This document shows positions 1-12,741 of a DNA stretch of 64,000 bases, piece after piece (position 1 is the first letter of the stretch; each line of letters begins with the position of its first letter). The notes below the pieces were generated by a model. That model was not told the origin of the DNA, searched no databases, and worked only from the letters and a program-made list of their open reading frames with translations. A program made the position numbers and the translations under genes. The stretch is from Emergomyces orientalis (lineage: Eukaryota; Ascomycota; Eurotiomycetes; Onygenales; Ajellomycetaceae). The stretch lies in NCBI GenBank assembly GCA_002110485.1, contig MOWL01000088.1, positions 1,178,001-1,242,000 on the forward strand, written 5' to 3'.

Positions 1-1788
1 TCCTTTTTATCTTTTATCATCTGGTATTTACTGCAAAAAAATTTTCTTTACAGGGCAGGCAAACTATTGTCTTTTGTCTTTTTTTCGATTTTACTCCTAG
101 GAGACGAAGCACTCTTCTCGCATAATTAGATCCCTTTATTGTCTACGGTATGCGTAAGTTTGTTGCTTTCTCCTTCTCCGCTCCCCATGCCTGAGCCGAA
201 CTCCCTACTCATGTTTCCTCCTTCTTTGCCTCTCTTGCGGCTGTGGGATAGGAGAAGATCGAACAAGAGAGGAGGAAAACGATGAGCGGAAACTCAAGAA
301 GAAGAGGAACACGAACCCAACAGCTATATTATATATTGGGAAGGCAAGATATCCTGAACGGCGCAGGGGTATTGTGCCAGTGTGCCATGCATGATAAGGA
401 CCATCTAGACACGCTAAGATCCACTGGGGCCGTTGTTTCCTCTACGTTTGATGATTATATGTACACTCCACTTATGTCAATTTCGGGGGGGTTTTTTTTT
501 CTTTCTTCTTCTTCTCCTTTCTTGTTTCAGGCTCCTAGAGTTGTCATTGCATGGGATTTGGTGTTTCCTACATACTGCACATTAGTACAGCTACTTGTTG
601 TGTTTATTTCTTTTCTTGAATTTTCAATTGCTACGTTTATCTGTCCTCTTTTTTTTTTTATCTTTTTTTTTATTGGTGTCGCTGTAGATGGTTCTTTTGT
701 TATTAGCCTTTTCTTGATCTGTGATCTTGGATGGTCTCCTTTTGCTTTGGACTGACTGACTGACTGGGTCGTCTCCCTTTTGTTGTATTTCCCCTGCTCT
801 TGCAATATCTTATTCTCCAATTTACTCCTCCAACTTGATCCCTATTTTCGATCTTTCTTTCTTTTCTTTTCTTATTTTGTCTCCGGCGTACTTGGCCAGC
901 GCAATGCATGAGGTCTGATTGACGTGTATATATTCTTGCTGAAAATTTTTCCGTTTGGAGTTTGGGAGAAAGCAAAAAAAAAAGGGGGGGTCGAAAGGGG
1001 TATTTGAAAGGGCAACCACCCAGGTAGTTTTGTATTTAGCAGCGCGAGATATTGAATACTACTGTATATTTTACCGTATATCATGACTGAACATATGAAA
1101 GTATCCCAATTAGCACATACTGGATCATACGGAAACAACGCCCTTGTGTTAAAAGCTTGGAGAATCGTAATTACTTACACGCGACCCTTTTAATACCATA
1201 AATTGTATGACCAGGACGAATAATGGATGGGATGAGTGAATGACTGCATTTTAAATCCCGAGGTTTCTGATATATAAATCTGCAAAACCTTTCTGGACTG
1301 TTTACCCCCAACTGGAAGCTTAGAGGCAATTTGCCTGGTGATTTCATAAACTCATGATTGCAAAAGGCAATTGAATTATTTCCCTTCCCTCCCTTCAAAA
1401 CCGCAAATCTCTATCTTTGTTCTCCACAGTAAAGTGGCGCTGGAGACAAGCTTTCTTGGCGATGTCAACAGCGAGTCAGGGGCCAAAAAGGGTCATGTGT
1501 CGGACATAGAGCACGGGCGAGAACTAGCCACCGCCTCATGTTTTGAGTTAAAGGAAAAAAGCCACCAGGAGCGCAAACAGCCCTGCGGGGTTCTGGGTTT
1601 ATGGGGTATGTTTGGCGTTATGGGGTTACTGTGCATTTTCTTTGATCAGCCGGGGGATGCCCAGAAGAGCATCGCAAAAATAAAACAAGAGGAAATTCAC
1701 GCATAAAACTGACCTTGCTCCTCGGAAAGTGAAAATACCAGCAGAGCAAAAGAAATGGTTTGTTAATATCAAGTGTTGAGCTCTCGCC
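1..1788. other. Intergenic, no gene recognised
   Basis: This stretch holds pyrimidine tracts (for example around 480-520 and 640-675) and short open frames with no recognisable domain, no initiation context and no splice pattern. The right end is the upstream region of the Zn2Cys6 gene. The left part could be the trailer of a gene outside the window, but nothing proves it. Confidence 0.5.
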
Positions 1789-4082
1789 ATGAGCTATCCA
1801 CGCAAGCGTGCATTACTTGCATGCGACTTTTGTCGCCAAAGGTTAGTCTTCCTTGGAGGGATGTCAAATTGGGCCTCTTCTCAACGCTCTCTATGTTTTC
1901 CGTGTGGCATCAGACTTGAAGATACTAACATTTCCTCTACTAGAAAGCGCCGCTGCGATGGCACGAAACCTGTATGTGGGAATTGCTCGGAGGCAGAAGC
2001 AGAATGTCGATACCAGGAGCTTCCGACTCAGTCGTAAGCTCATGAAATATATTTTAACTATGTATATTTGATATATCTATAAGCAACTGTGGCTAACATA
2101 ACCACTTACAGCCTGGATTCTTCGGTAATCCCTTCAGCAATTTCACGAAGGCTTGACAGTATCGAAACGCTACTCAAGTCCCATGCAGAAGCTATTGCTG
2201 CGATTTCCCAGCAGCAGGTTTTAGGGACTCTATGTTCCCCCCCGGAGATCCTGGGTGCTCAGGCATTGCCAACAGATGCAATAACCATCGAACCGCCAGT
2301 CACCGATACATCCCACGTGGATGGACTCCATCTGACATCTCCACTGAATACTCATTCTTCTACATCGTCAATTGCGGCTGTCAGTCCTGATTTTAACCTG
2401 TTTGGTGTCAAATTATTATCCTTCACGATCCCGCACAAACGCCAACCGTCGATACATAGCCTGCTTGCACTACCAATTATCAAATCCCTAGTCGGAGAAT
2501 TTCCCGAAGATCATTTCTTTTCAATCGAGTCTCAGCAAGATCCGGCGTTGGGCGTCTGGATGTTCTCCCAAGTAGAGCTACCAGATATCGAAAGAGATGT
2601 CACAGACCGGCTAGTAGATACGTTCTTCGCCGACGTCCATCCATGCCATCCGATTCTAGATCGCGACGAATTTTTCGCAATTTATGAAAGTGTTATGTCG
2701 GACGGGCTAGGATTTTCCTTACAGTCGGCATTCTGTCTCGTAATTTTTGCACTGGGGGCCGTTGCATCGGAAACCGCGGGGATTGATCTGCGAGATCAAT
2801 ATTGGGCGCCGGGCCTGAAATACTTCCAACCTGCTTTAAACATTCTCACGGCGGATGCTGCCTTTTCGTTTGGGTCAGACTTGCTTCTTTCTCAGGCATT
2901 GATATTCGGCGGAATCTATTTTGCCTATTTGGCAAAACCGTTACATAGCTGGAGCCTCATTCACATGGCGTCTACAGATGTCCAGTTTTTGCTATCAAGG
3001 TTAGTTAGTAGTGGAATTGCTGTATATCCAGGGCCATGTTCTGAACTTCAGAGGGATGAAATTTTTCGAGCTAATGCCACGACATATACAGGAGTAGGAA
3101 TATCGTCACTGATGAATCACGCCAGGAGCGGATTTTAGAGGCGTGCTGGAGCTGTTTCCTTATAGAATGGTTTGTTTCCACCACTCTTCATATGCCGCGG
3201 GCCAAAACCAAAGGAAAAAGGCTGAGTTAAAAAAAAAATTTAAAAAAAGAAGGCAAGCTTATACCAACTCATCTATTAGTGATTACCTTGCCGAGTTTAA
3301 TCTTCCACCAAGTGGAATCGAAACGCTGGTCGATGACATGGCGCTTCCTAAAGCTGGCAATCCAACTAATCGAGAAGGCCTGGGCTATCTGGCCGAAATA
3401 TCCATGAGAAGCCTCCTAAACCGAGTGCTTAGTTTTATCTCCAGCGAAAGCGAAAGCAGCTCGTTAAGTGAGGAGTCTGAAGTATCCCGGCTTATCACAG
3501 TCACGTCAGAACTTGATCAGCAACTTTTATTATGGTACGATTCCGTCCCAGAAATGATCAAGCCAACGCTGGGCGTGGGGCCAACTGCTCATAGCCGCGA
3601 GATAATTCTGAGGATTCGCTATTACCAAGCAAGATATATCATCCACCGCCAGTTTGTTCTGTATTCCGTTTCGCTATTGGAAGACAAAGAACCATCCCAG
3701 GAAATTATGGAGAAAGCGCAGGTGTGTATTGAGAGTTGCAGGCTGTATTTGCAAAATACCGGAGAGATCTTAAAGAAGCCGTCGCAGTATACTTGGACAC
3801 TATCACAGTCGTAAGTTTGGATTTTTTTTCTTACAAACGCTTACTACATTCCTATATATATATGTCTGGTCATCTAACTGCAAACATTACAGGGCACTTG
3901 ACGCCGCTCTAGTCTTAACCAGTGCCTCACTTTCACGACATCTAAAACATCTAATTCCAGATATCCTTCCTCTGCAACAGTTGCTCATTGATAACATTAC
4001 AAGATGGGCCGCTCCGGAATCAAGCTTTGAGTCCATCTTATGTATTCTTGGTGATATCGTTAGGAAACAACAGTTCCATTGA
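1789..4082 (+). CDS. Zn2Cys6 fungal-type transcription factor
   Basis: A likely nuclear DNA-binding regulator. The model joins 1789-1841, 1944-2033, 2112-2999, 3098-3169, 3280-3810 and 3893-4082 and gives 607 aa with all phases closing. Exons 1 and 2 together form a complete binuclear zinc cluster, C-x2-C-x6-C-x6-C-x2-C-x6-C, beginning CDFC and containing the basic run RQRKRRC at about residues 12-38; the first intron splits the cluster. The rest matches the fungal-specific middle homology region: a stretch containing VHPCHPILDRDEF, then ACWSCFLIEC, then DYLAEFNLPPSG, a typical order for this domain. Read without splicing, the frame is broken at 3138, but two introns (3000-3097 and 3170-3279) restore it, so this is not a pseudogene. 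The exon 3/4 junction is the least certain. The target genes are unknown; no metabolic cluster lies beside it. Confidence 0.85.
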
Positions 4083-6129
4083 AATGCTGGGCTCTGCGAT
4101 AAGGTAGCCACACTTTTCGTGTTGACGTTGACGTTGACCTGACTTGGAGATGGAACATAACGTATTGTTAACTATCTCCGACGTTTTTGACACGCCGCTG
4201 ATTTTATGTATTGAAAGATGTGTATCATTTATATCTCCTTGCGTTCGCGGAAGGAGGACATACAGCCATGGCCAACCCTGCTTATAAACAAGAAATGTTG
4301 CCAGGCGTGCGCATCTCAGCTGTTCGATATCATCTGGAAAGAGGAGGCCTGACATTTTTCTGCACAGAGCAAGAATATATCATAGTCTCCTAATAGTGAG
4401 GTATTTGTCCACCGTTACTTTCTTTTGCTATTGAGGAACGCTACATGCTACACGATTCTCCGCCCTCCAAGGGGGGGGGAGTTCCGGATGCGGAACACTG
4501 GGGCTACGATGGATGAATCTGGGGAAAGTAGAAAAGAATCACACACGGAGCGAGAGAGTAGACTACTCCATAAATTGAAAATAAATAAAAAGAGTGAATA
4601 ATAGAGGAGGAAAATGGATTACCTCGCCTTCCTATTATTTGTATTTGATCACTGCGCCTTGAAGTTCTCTCATGCGGATCGCAGGGCAAATGTTGAGGGC
4701 AAGGGGTATATGATATGGGTGCGTATACTTACGCAAACCTTGGCGCCTTATAGTTGGCAATTATTGGGCAGTTGTTTGACTGTTATATTGATGGATGGAT
4801 GGATTGATGGATGGATGGATTGATTGATTGAAACTCATATTTAAATACTCCGAGTTGAGGCTGAGGCAGTTGAAATTGTGGTTATGTCAGCCGCAATTAA
4901 CATTTTTAACTGGAGAATTACATCAACAACACCATTGACTCTTCACTATAGACAATTCAACTATAGACTGTTGGATGCAGTGACCGGTGTGTTTGTCTGT
5001 GTTGTATTGTTGTTGTCTCTGTAACTACCTGAGTAACGAGCTACTACCAGGGCGACTATTTAAACTACCTAAGTAGCCGGTACCTCTCCCGCCACCCAAA
5101 TCCCGTGTGCATGCAAGTCACCGTGTCCTGTTCCCCCCGTTGGCGCCGCCGTCTCATGTCCTTCTATTAATAGCATCTCTACCCGCCGGTGCTGCGTTTC
5201 CCTCCCAAACCTCAAACATCCCGCCCATTTTTCTTTTTCCTGCCGCCGCCATCGAACACCCCCATCCACCGCTGCACTGCGCGCCCTGATTGTTCTCTCG
5301 TCTGCCTGCTCTGTATTGCGCTCCTGCGGCCGCCGCACTGGGTAATTCTGCTACTGCTGAGCTGCTGTGCTGCATATTCTCTTGTCCTCAACCCCCTCCC
5401 CCGCCACTGCCGCCCTCTACAACCACTCTGCCTATCCAGATCCGCTGGCCGTATCAACTTTGGTAACTTTTTTTTTGCCCCTCCACTCTCCATGTGCCGT
5501 CCCTGGATTTGACCACTGGCTGACTTGGGGATTTTTGCGCAGCTGAACCACGGCCTATCTCAACTCCTCACCTCCCTCTGAAAATCGGCGCTTATTCGAC
5601 CCCTGTTGCCGTTTCCCGAAACCTCTGTTCTGCTCCAGTCAGCTTCCACGCCTTCGATTTCCCACACGGGCTGGCGGGTTCCTATCGTGACTTGCATATG
5701 TGTTTCTAAAACATTCTTGTCTTTTTGGACTATCATTGGATGATTTGCTTTCTCCAAAAAGTCCAACCTTATGCCACATTACCCCCTTTGACGTAGCCAT
5801 TCAACACCAAGCTCGACCCGCGTAAGCCCAACCATCCTATTGCAATTGCTATCGCACACAAGGAGGTGCCATCTTCTTCACCGCGACGACCAAGTTACTC
5901 TCTTCTTTGCGGGCACCTCCGCACTTCGATCATATTTCCTGGAGTGCCACTCCTCTTTCGCGTGGCTATGGACAGCTAGCATCGCGGACAGCAACATTTA
6001 CGAACAAACCCTTGGTTGATGCATCCAATTGAGGGTTCAAGTTTGACATATATTTACGTACAAAATCAGAACGCACGCTGGTAGCAATTGGTGTTGGAAG
6101 CACCGGTTGTTCTTTCTTTGAGCCTCGCG
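4083..6129. other. Intergenic and leader of the SH3 gene
   Basis: About 2 kb without a recognisable gene. It contains a GGAT/GATT-type tandem repeat near 4790-4830 and, from about 5080 to 5960, a C- and T-rich stretch typical of a fungal promoter and 5' leader, which suits the gene starting at 6130. Short frames on both strands here have skewed composition and no domain. Confidence 0.5.
4790..4830. repeat. GGAT/GATT tandem microsatellite
   Basis: Tandem tetranucleotides: a run of GATG-type units followed by GATT units, about ten copies in all with two interruptions. It lies in non-coding DNA. Confidence 0.85.
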
Positions 6130-7854
6130 ATGGCCTCAACGAAATCCCCACCGATTTCGTCTCCATCTGAGGTGGACAATCCTCCCTCAATCCCAACGAT
6201 ATCTCACCACCCGCCACACACAACATCGCCGGCCCCGAGAAGGTCAAATATCCAAAGGCCATCCTCATACGCAAAAAATCGCCTATCAACTTACTCCAGC
6301 ACCTCTTTTACTTCTCAGAACCGTTCACGACCCCCATCGCACGCTTTCCCTGTTTTTCATTCGAGTTTGCCTTATGCATTAGTAAGGGACTTTGCCTACC
6401 CACCGATACATCCACTCCATTATGGACCCCATCCGAGCGAATCGGGAATATCTACTCCGGTGAGCGAAGCTCGACGGTTATCCGATCCCCCCAGTTCTTC
6501 TTGGGATGTTTCTCGTGGCCATTGGCATTCCTCGTGGAACCCAGAAGCCATGTATGGTACCCAACAACTCCCCGCAATGGCTTTCGGAGATGGCCCACCC
6601 TACAGTGAAGATGAGGATTTGCACAGCCCAGTTGTGACAACATCCCGGCATCGCAAGCACAAATCTTCTCATTTAGGGTCGGATACTAATAGAGGGAGAA
6701 GCTCCGGTATTGCTAATAATGCCGACTCGTCGAATTCCGCAGAAGGTGGTGGTAAAGGGGTTTTCGTTGGGGTAAACGGGGATGGAAGCGCAACATACTA
6801 TGTCAAGGATGACGATGCTATTGACGATGGACCAGGAGGAGAATATGTAACTTACCCGCCCAACGAAGGGGGTGATCGATCGTTCTTAAGTCCGGGCTCA
6901 TATCCGACTGGCGGCCACCGAGACTCCCACTTTGCCGCGTCATTGCATGACCGAACGGCAATCGACCCTGACATGGAACTACAATCTGACGACGAGATAT
7001 CGGAGGATGATGAGCCGTGGAAAGATGCGTCCCGCTATTCGCGAGATTACCAATTTACAATTGTTTCTCCCGATGAAGAAATGCACGGCAAAGCTGTTGC
7101 GCTTTTCGATTTCGATCGCGAACATGAGAACGAACTACCATTGAAAGAGGGGCAGGTAATTCTAGTATCCTATCGCCATGGACAAGGCTGGCTCGTTGCA
7201 GAGGACCCTAAAACTGGGGAAAGTGGGCTCGTACCGGAAGAATTCGTCCGACTGGTTCGTGATATTGAAGGGGGGTTGAATAGCCTCAACGGCGCGCTTC
7301 TGAATTCCTTGACATTGGGAGAACCTTCCAGCGGCCCAGATTCAGAATCTACGCCCACCCAAAATGAAAACCCCAATGTTCTACCCGCCAATAATCCGTC
7401 AACGGACCTCTCTGCCCAAGAACGGCAACAGCAACACCAACAACAAAGCAACGGCAGCACAATTATAAATTATTCTACAGATGAGCACATCATCCTGACA
7501 AACCTTCCCAACAACGATCATCGCCAACCATCCTCATCACCGTCATCAATACCAGCGAATGCGAATGCCAACGCGAATGTACGAGACAAACAAACCAAAG
7601 AGAAAGAGAAAGAAAACAAAGAGCGCGAAAAGAAGCAACCCCCTGTCGTCTCCATGTTCTCTACGAGCAGCCGCGATCTAGATCCATACCCACTAGCAGG
7701 CCACCAGCATCGGAAATCAACCCCGCCACAGATCGAGCATTACGATGGCAACAACCTGAGCACGACAGGGGGTGCACGGTCATCATCCGTGCGCCCGAAG
7801 AGTACCTCCAAGCATAGGACGCGACCGGGTTCGGGGAAGGGTGTGAAGCCTTGA
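6130..7854 (+). CDS. NBP2: SH3-domain adaptor, Nbp2/Skb5-like
   Basis: A single-exon gene of 574 aa. The first ATG in the frame is at 6130. One SH3 domain lies at about residues 318-376: it begins GKAVALFDFDREHENELP, has the GQGWLVAED stretch with the conserved tryptophan, and ends with GLVPEEFVRLV. The domain is preceded by an acidic segment (SDDEISEDDEPW). The N-terminal 300 residues and the C-terminal tail are low complexity, rich in Ser, Pro, Gln and Asn with a charged KEKEKENKEREKK run, so they are probably disordered. A single SH3 flanked by disordered regions in an ascomycete matches the family of yeast Nbp2 and fission-yeast Skb5. Those adaptors link a PP2C phosphatase or a PAK kinase to MAP-kinase signalling. 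The family call rests on architecture and the SH3 sequence; partners here are inferred. Confidence 0.75.
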   Translation: MASTKSPPISSPSEVDNPPSIPTISHHPPHTTSPAPRRSNIQRPSSYAKNRLSTYSSTSFTSQNRSRPPSHAFPVFHSSLPYALVRDFAYPPIHPLHYGPHPSESGISTPVSEARRLSDPPSSSWDVSRGHWHSSWNPEAMYGTQQLPAMAFGDGPPYSEDEDLHSPVVTTSRHRKHKSSHLGSDTNRGRSSGIANNADSSNSAEGGGKGVFVGVNGDGSATYYVKDDDAIDDGPGGEYVTYPPNEGGDRSFLSPGSYPTGGHRDSHFAASLHDRTAIDPDMELQSDDEISEDDEPWKDASRYSRDYQFTIVSPDEEMHGKAVALFDFDREHENELPLKEGQVILVSYRHGQGWLVAEDPKTGESGLVPEEFVRLVRDIEGGLNSLNGALLNSLTLGEPSSGPDSESTPTQNENPNVLPANNPSTDLSAQERQQQHQQQSNGSTIINYSTDEHIILTNLPNNDHRQPSSSPSSIPANANANANVRDKQTKEKEKENKEREKKQPPVVSMFSTSSRDLDPYPLAGHQHRKSTPPQIEHYDGNNLSTTGGARSSSVRPKSTSKHRTRPGSGKGVKP

Positions 7855-10092
7855 ACCAGGTACGCGGGATTATTTCTTATTCTTGCACTTCAAATTTTGT
7901 TGTTTTCGCTCTTTTTCTGATTTGTTTAAGCTCATTTTACCCCGGTTTGCATTCTTCTACAGAGTCAGTTAGACGAATTTTTCCCTTATCTCGTTTTTGT
8001 CTTTTTCTTTTCCTCGCGAAGAGTTGGTTTGGCGGAGAAAAGTGGTGTTCGTTTTGTTTTTTCTTTATTTTCTCTCCCCTTTTTATTCTCCCATCTCTTT
8101 TATGAGGTTTTTTGTTCATTTTTTCGCGTCAATTTGTTATCTTCGTGTGGTCAGCCACTACCGAGATACATCAGGTGTTTTGCTTTTTCTTGTACTTTTG
8201 CGTTTGGCTTGCATGCTTACCGGCTAGGTTTTCACTGTCTCTTTTTTTTCCCTCAATTGCTCATTGTTATTGTTTTATGAATCTTCCCCTCCCCTTCCCA
8301 AAGGGAAAATCACCCATGGGCATTTGGAAACCTCTTCAGTCCCAAGACAACCAAACAAATTCTTTAATCTCTTCTGCCATGAAAAGAAATTCGATTTGTT
8401 ATGGATCTCCTTTTTTGATACTTTTAACCTATAGCTTGGTTGAAATTGGATTTTATCCCTTTTCCCCTTTCCCTCCGTTTATTCCCCTTGATCATTTTGC
8501 TATCCACCGGTTATTCTGTCCTTCCGTTTTCCAGTATTTCTTTTCTTTGCTTTTCTTTTTTTGTCAAGAGTCAAATCAATGTCAAGGTCAAGCGATGCCA
8601 TGTCAGGTCATGCCATATTCCTCTTTTTATTATTATTTTACTTCCTCATGTTCTTCATCTCTTAGCTACGCCTTATTCCCATTCCACCTTTAAATATTAC
8701 CTGTTTTCTACATTACATGCTATCACATTCTATTTTATGAAATCCCCTTCCCCAAAATTGATTAATCGGTTGGTATTGTGTTTCATTGATTAGCCTTTTT
8801 TTTTAAAAATAAATAAATTAAATTAAATGAAAATTAAAAAGGAAATTGATAAATCAAAAACCTCTTCTGTCCGTACATACATATATGTACATACGCACTC
8901 CATTATTTCCCTTATATAATTCTCCCCAACCATTCAATCAGTCTCCCTTCTTTTGCCCCTTTCTCCAAATCCTCCCAAGTTTTGTCCCTTTCACTCATCC
9001 CTTAAAATGACCCTGCCTGCTCAACTCCTCATGATATTCCGGCATTGGCATTGTCTATTTACAATGTTTCTGTAACCCAACCCCACTCTTTCCACGGTAT
9101 TCCATCCCCTCAACCCAGCCCGGTTGAAAGTACATGGCTATATATTACTTGGTTTTGATTTATCTCATCCATTATTGGGGTTTTTCGTTTGCCGATCGAT
9201 TAGTCCCCTCCCCTCCTCCCCTCCTCTTTTCTCCACAGGGGATAGGAAGGCTGAGTGAGGTAATTAGTAAAGAAGGTAAACAGCTTACAATAGAAAGCTG
9301 AGTGGTAGAAGGGTAGAAACTAACAAGTTTTCTGGATCATACTAAGGAGGCAACGTGGAAAACAAGATGGAGAAGGAAAATAAGGAGATTAAAGGTTCTT
9401 GAAGAAGAAAAAATTGAAAATTGAAAATGAAAATGAAATGAAAGAAATGAAAGCCAACAGGCTGAATAAAATTGAAAGAGGTGATAGACAGCAGATGAAA
9501 TTCTTTTTATTCTTGAGAAAAAACAAGCAAGATTTGGAATCAGAGGGGAGCAAACAACAGGCAAATTTTCAAAAAAGGAGAGCAGGAAAAGCAAAGGTTT
9601 CTTTTGTTGTAAAAAAAAAAGGCCACTGTTAGAACACCCCTTTGCTTATAGATTGTATGCCCTGTTTCGATAACCATGATGGCGTGACGGATGACCTTCT
9701 AGCTTGTAGTTTCGAACTGGAGAGACTCACAAAAACAAAAGGAATAGAACAGAAAAGAAAAAACGTGAATTCAAAGGAGATACCAAAAATAATATACCTA
9801 AAGTGGTATCTTCATCCACAGCTAATTGCGCACCACTTGAAAGAAAAAGCCCGACGAAAAAAATTAAAATAAATAGAACAGAAAATAAAATAAAATAAAA
9901 TAAATGGGGTAGGTAGGTAAGGGTTCCGCTTGTTCAAGTGAGTTTGCTTTCTACTAAAATTCAAAATCATCCACATCTGTCGATATCAGCTCAGTCCGCT
10001 CCTCATAGTTTCATTTCACCCCTTTTCCTTCATTCCCGCTTCGCATCAAATAACGAAAAACCCCAATTTCTACATTCTTGTCCAAAACAAGC
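7855..10092. other. Convergent intergenic region, trailers of two genes
   Basis: Lies between the 3' ends of the SH3 gene (+) and the epsin gene (-). It is rich in T/C tracts up to about 9000 and in A-rich runs from about 9360 to 9910, as expected for two facing 3' untranslated regions. Several long open frames here are by-products of pyrimidine-rich composition. No gene, tRNA or repeat family was recognised. Confidence 0.5.
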
Positions 10093-12148
10093 TCATCCAA
10101 ATAAACCATCCAACCCATTTCCGCTACTCTGTGGCTTCGTAGCTGGCGGTTTGCTGTTTCCCATACCTGGGCTAGAAGCAGCAGAAGCAGCGGGAGCAGC
10201 GGGAGCCCCCCATATGCTTGCACTTGTCTTCTCCTTCGCCATACTGGCAAGATTAGGGCCCTTCGACTGAGACGAGGTGGTAGTTTTGATTCCAGCGTTA
10301 GTGCTCGCCGTAGACCACAGACTGCCGAATACATCTCCGCTGGCTTTCGTGGTTGTGCTTGCGGCTGGATTGGTGGTGCCGGACGCGGAAGGGGTCAGGG
10401 ATGATATGGGGGTTTTGGCCTGGTTCTGGGAGCTTTGATGTTGTGGTACTGGGACGGAGGTGAAGTAGTTCGGCTGGACGGCTTGGTAGCCTGCTGGTTT
10501 TGGTAGTTGTTGTGACTGTACGGAAGCTGATCTACCAGTGCCACTAAGGCTTGGGGGCTGCGTAGATGCGGCAGAAACGTTGCTGCTTGGTGAGGGCGAA
10601 GTAAACCCGACAAGGCCATTCAAATTCGCACCCTGAGTACCCGATACGGGCGTAGGCGCGGCATATTGTGTAACTGATGGCGTTGTGGTAGCAGTTAGGG
10701 TTGGATGGGAATGGGATGAGAACTGTGGCTGGGATGGCGTAGCTTGCGCAGAAGAGGGAGCAGATTGGAAATCATCAAAGTCATCATCATCTGCATTGTT
10801 TTGGGTAATGATCTTGTTTTTTTGAGTTCCGGCTGCCGGGCCGTCGGAGACGCTGAATAACGGGTTGGATGGTGCGGAAGTTGACGGGCCTAGGGTAGGT
10901 TCTTCACTGTTGTAGGAAAACAAGCCTTCTGGTTCCTTGGTCGGTTCTTGCTTCTTCGGTTCTCGCCGAGCAGGCGTAGTCGAGGTTGCGTTTGGCCTGC
11001 GCAAGCCAGAAGGGTTTGCGGATATATCATCGCCCTCATCGTATTCTTCAAAGCGATTGTTCCTTCTTCCAGAGTCTTCATAGTCGCCAGTGCTCCCACC
11101 AAATCCACCTCCATCCCCATATACTCCTCCGCTATAACCGCCATATGAAGCATCCTCACTCCCAAACCCACCGGATCGAGAACCCGCCCCGAATGAGCTC
11201 AAACCCATTCCACCTTCGATACCTCCAAACTTATTTCGATTAGCTCTTGCCTTCTTTCTCTCAGCGCGGATCGCATCGACATCACTCAAAAGTTTTGCCA
11301 GCTCTTGAGCACGGTTGCGCACGTTTATGCCTTGGTCCTTTCCATTCTGGTCAATATAATGAAATTGGCGGAGCATCCTGAGGAGGGAAACGTGAGAACG
11401 CGCATCGTCAATAACCCGTTCTGAGCCATTCTTAACGAGAAATTCAAGGAGTTGAAGTCCCTAGACATCAAACAAATTGTCAGGTACATGCTGGTCTGAT
11501 AGTCTCGAAAAGGGTGGATCCTCATCGCATACTTTATAAATTTGCCGCCACTCCTCTGCAGTTTTCTCCGTAAACCGTTTGTATATCATGGGCATAATTT
11601 CGTTGAGCAATTGACTGTGGCAACACAAAATAGCAAGAGTTAAACCCTAGAATTCCACGAGAGAGCAAGCAGAAAAAAGGAGAGGTAGACACTAACTAGC
11701 TATGTGTTGCATTTGCAATCTCCTGCATAAGGGTAGAGGAGGCACCCCAAGGTTCATTATTCGTAGCTTCCCGAACCTGTACCCATTTGAGTAAGGAAAT
11801 GGTACCAAAGAATGACGATTTTGAGAAAACGGTGTAGATTCACGGCCCGCGCAGGTCTAGAATAAACCTGTCCAAAAACTGACCTTCGCCTCCATTTCGG
11901 TATAATTCATCACGGCTAATCATGTTTAAAAGGAAGGTTAAGAATTAGCCAAATCAATTCACCATACGAAAAAGTAACATAATAAGATATATCCGACAGG
12001 AAACCGATATACGAAACCATCCATGTCAGAGAGACGTGATGGAAGGGGCAAATACAAAATACGTACCATTTTGTACTTTTCTGACACCAGCTTTGAGATC
12101 ATACAGCGTTAAATTGCTGACCTGATCCTTTAGGGAGTTGAAATCCAT
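10093..12148 (-). CDS. ENT3: Epsin-like ENTH-domain protein (Ent3 type)
   Basis: Clathrin adaptor expected to act at the trans-Golgi network and endosomes, binding phosphoinositides through its ENTH domain. The model, on the minus strand, joins 12148-12067, 11915-11884, 11776-11697, 11614-11533 and 11460-10093 and gives 547 aa. The ENTH domain spans about residues 1-150, beginning MDFNSLKDQVSNLTLYDLK and running through VMNYTEMEAKVREATNNEPWG and QLLNEIMPMIYKRF; it is cut by four introns. The rest is low complexity, with a Gly/Ser/Tyr-rich part and then a Ser/Thr/Pro/Gln-rich tail. An acidic-phenylalanine motif, DDDDFDDFQSA at about residues 290-300, resembles the gamma-ear-binding motif of Ent3/Ent5 epsins. 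That favours AP-1/GGA traffic over plasma-membrane endocytosis. No ubiquitin-interacting motif was recognised, which also fits Ent3. Confidence 0.88.
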
Positions 12149-12741
12149 TGTGTATCTGGCGGTGTGTTTGAAGCAGAAGGCAAATAATTAGATGTACGAC
12201 TCGAGGCCGACCGTTCAGGGAACGTGGCTCCGGAGATAAGGGTTGTTTACTGCGCAGCTAGATACAAGAATGTGGATATGATAAAGATGGAGCTAGGGGT
12301 GACGACCACAGTGGTCAACTAGAGTTCTGCACAGCCAGAGGGGCAAGGAGTGTAGAGGTGGAGAGGTGTAGACGTGAGAGGCGACAGGTGAGATTCTCGA
12401 AGTTGTTGGAGTTGGGTATCCAGGAGATGAGGATTATTCTTGGTGTCCAAATCAAGCTCGCATCGTCCTTCCTTTCTCGGCCATCTGCACGACTACAGCC
12501 CGCCGAGGGAAGGTTTTCCCGATGCCTCCCCTTGATTGCCCCTTCGATCCTATATCAGTATTTATTACTCTATGTATTGACAAGAGAAATAGATAATAGA
12601 TAGTAATATTATCTTCAGCAGTCGTTTCACCAAAAAAATCAAAACCCATCTCTACAGTCAATCAATATACTAATATCATAACAAACATTCATCCCCGAAT
12701 ATACCCAAAGAAAATGGAATCTCAACCAAATCATGAAACGC
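12149..12741. other. Upstream region of epsin, trailer of the permease
   Basis: Both flanking genes are on the minus strand, so this segment holds the epsin promoter and leader and the 3' end of the permease transcript. No further gene or clear site was seen. Confidence 0.5.

Noticed and set aside
282..755. 157-codon frame near the left edge
   Set aside because: The second half is a translation of pyrimidine tracts; no motif, splice signal or family resemblance.
8112..8793. Long hydrophobic open frames after the SH3 gene
   Set aside because: Phe/Leu/Ser-rich frames produced by T/C-rich trailer sequence; no domain or conserved start.
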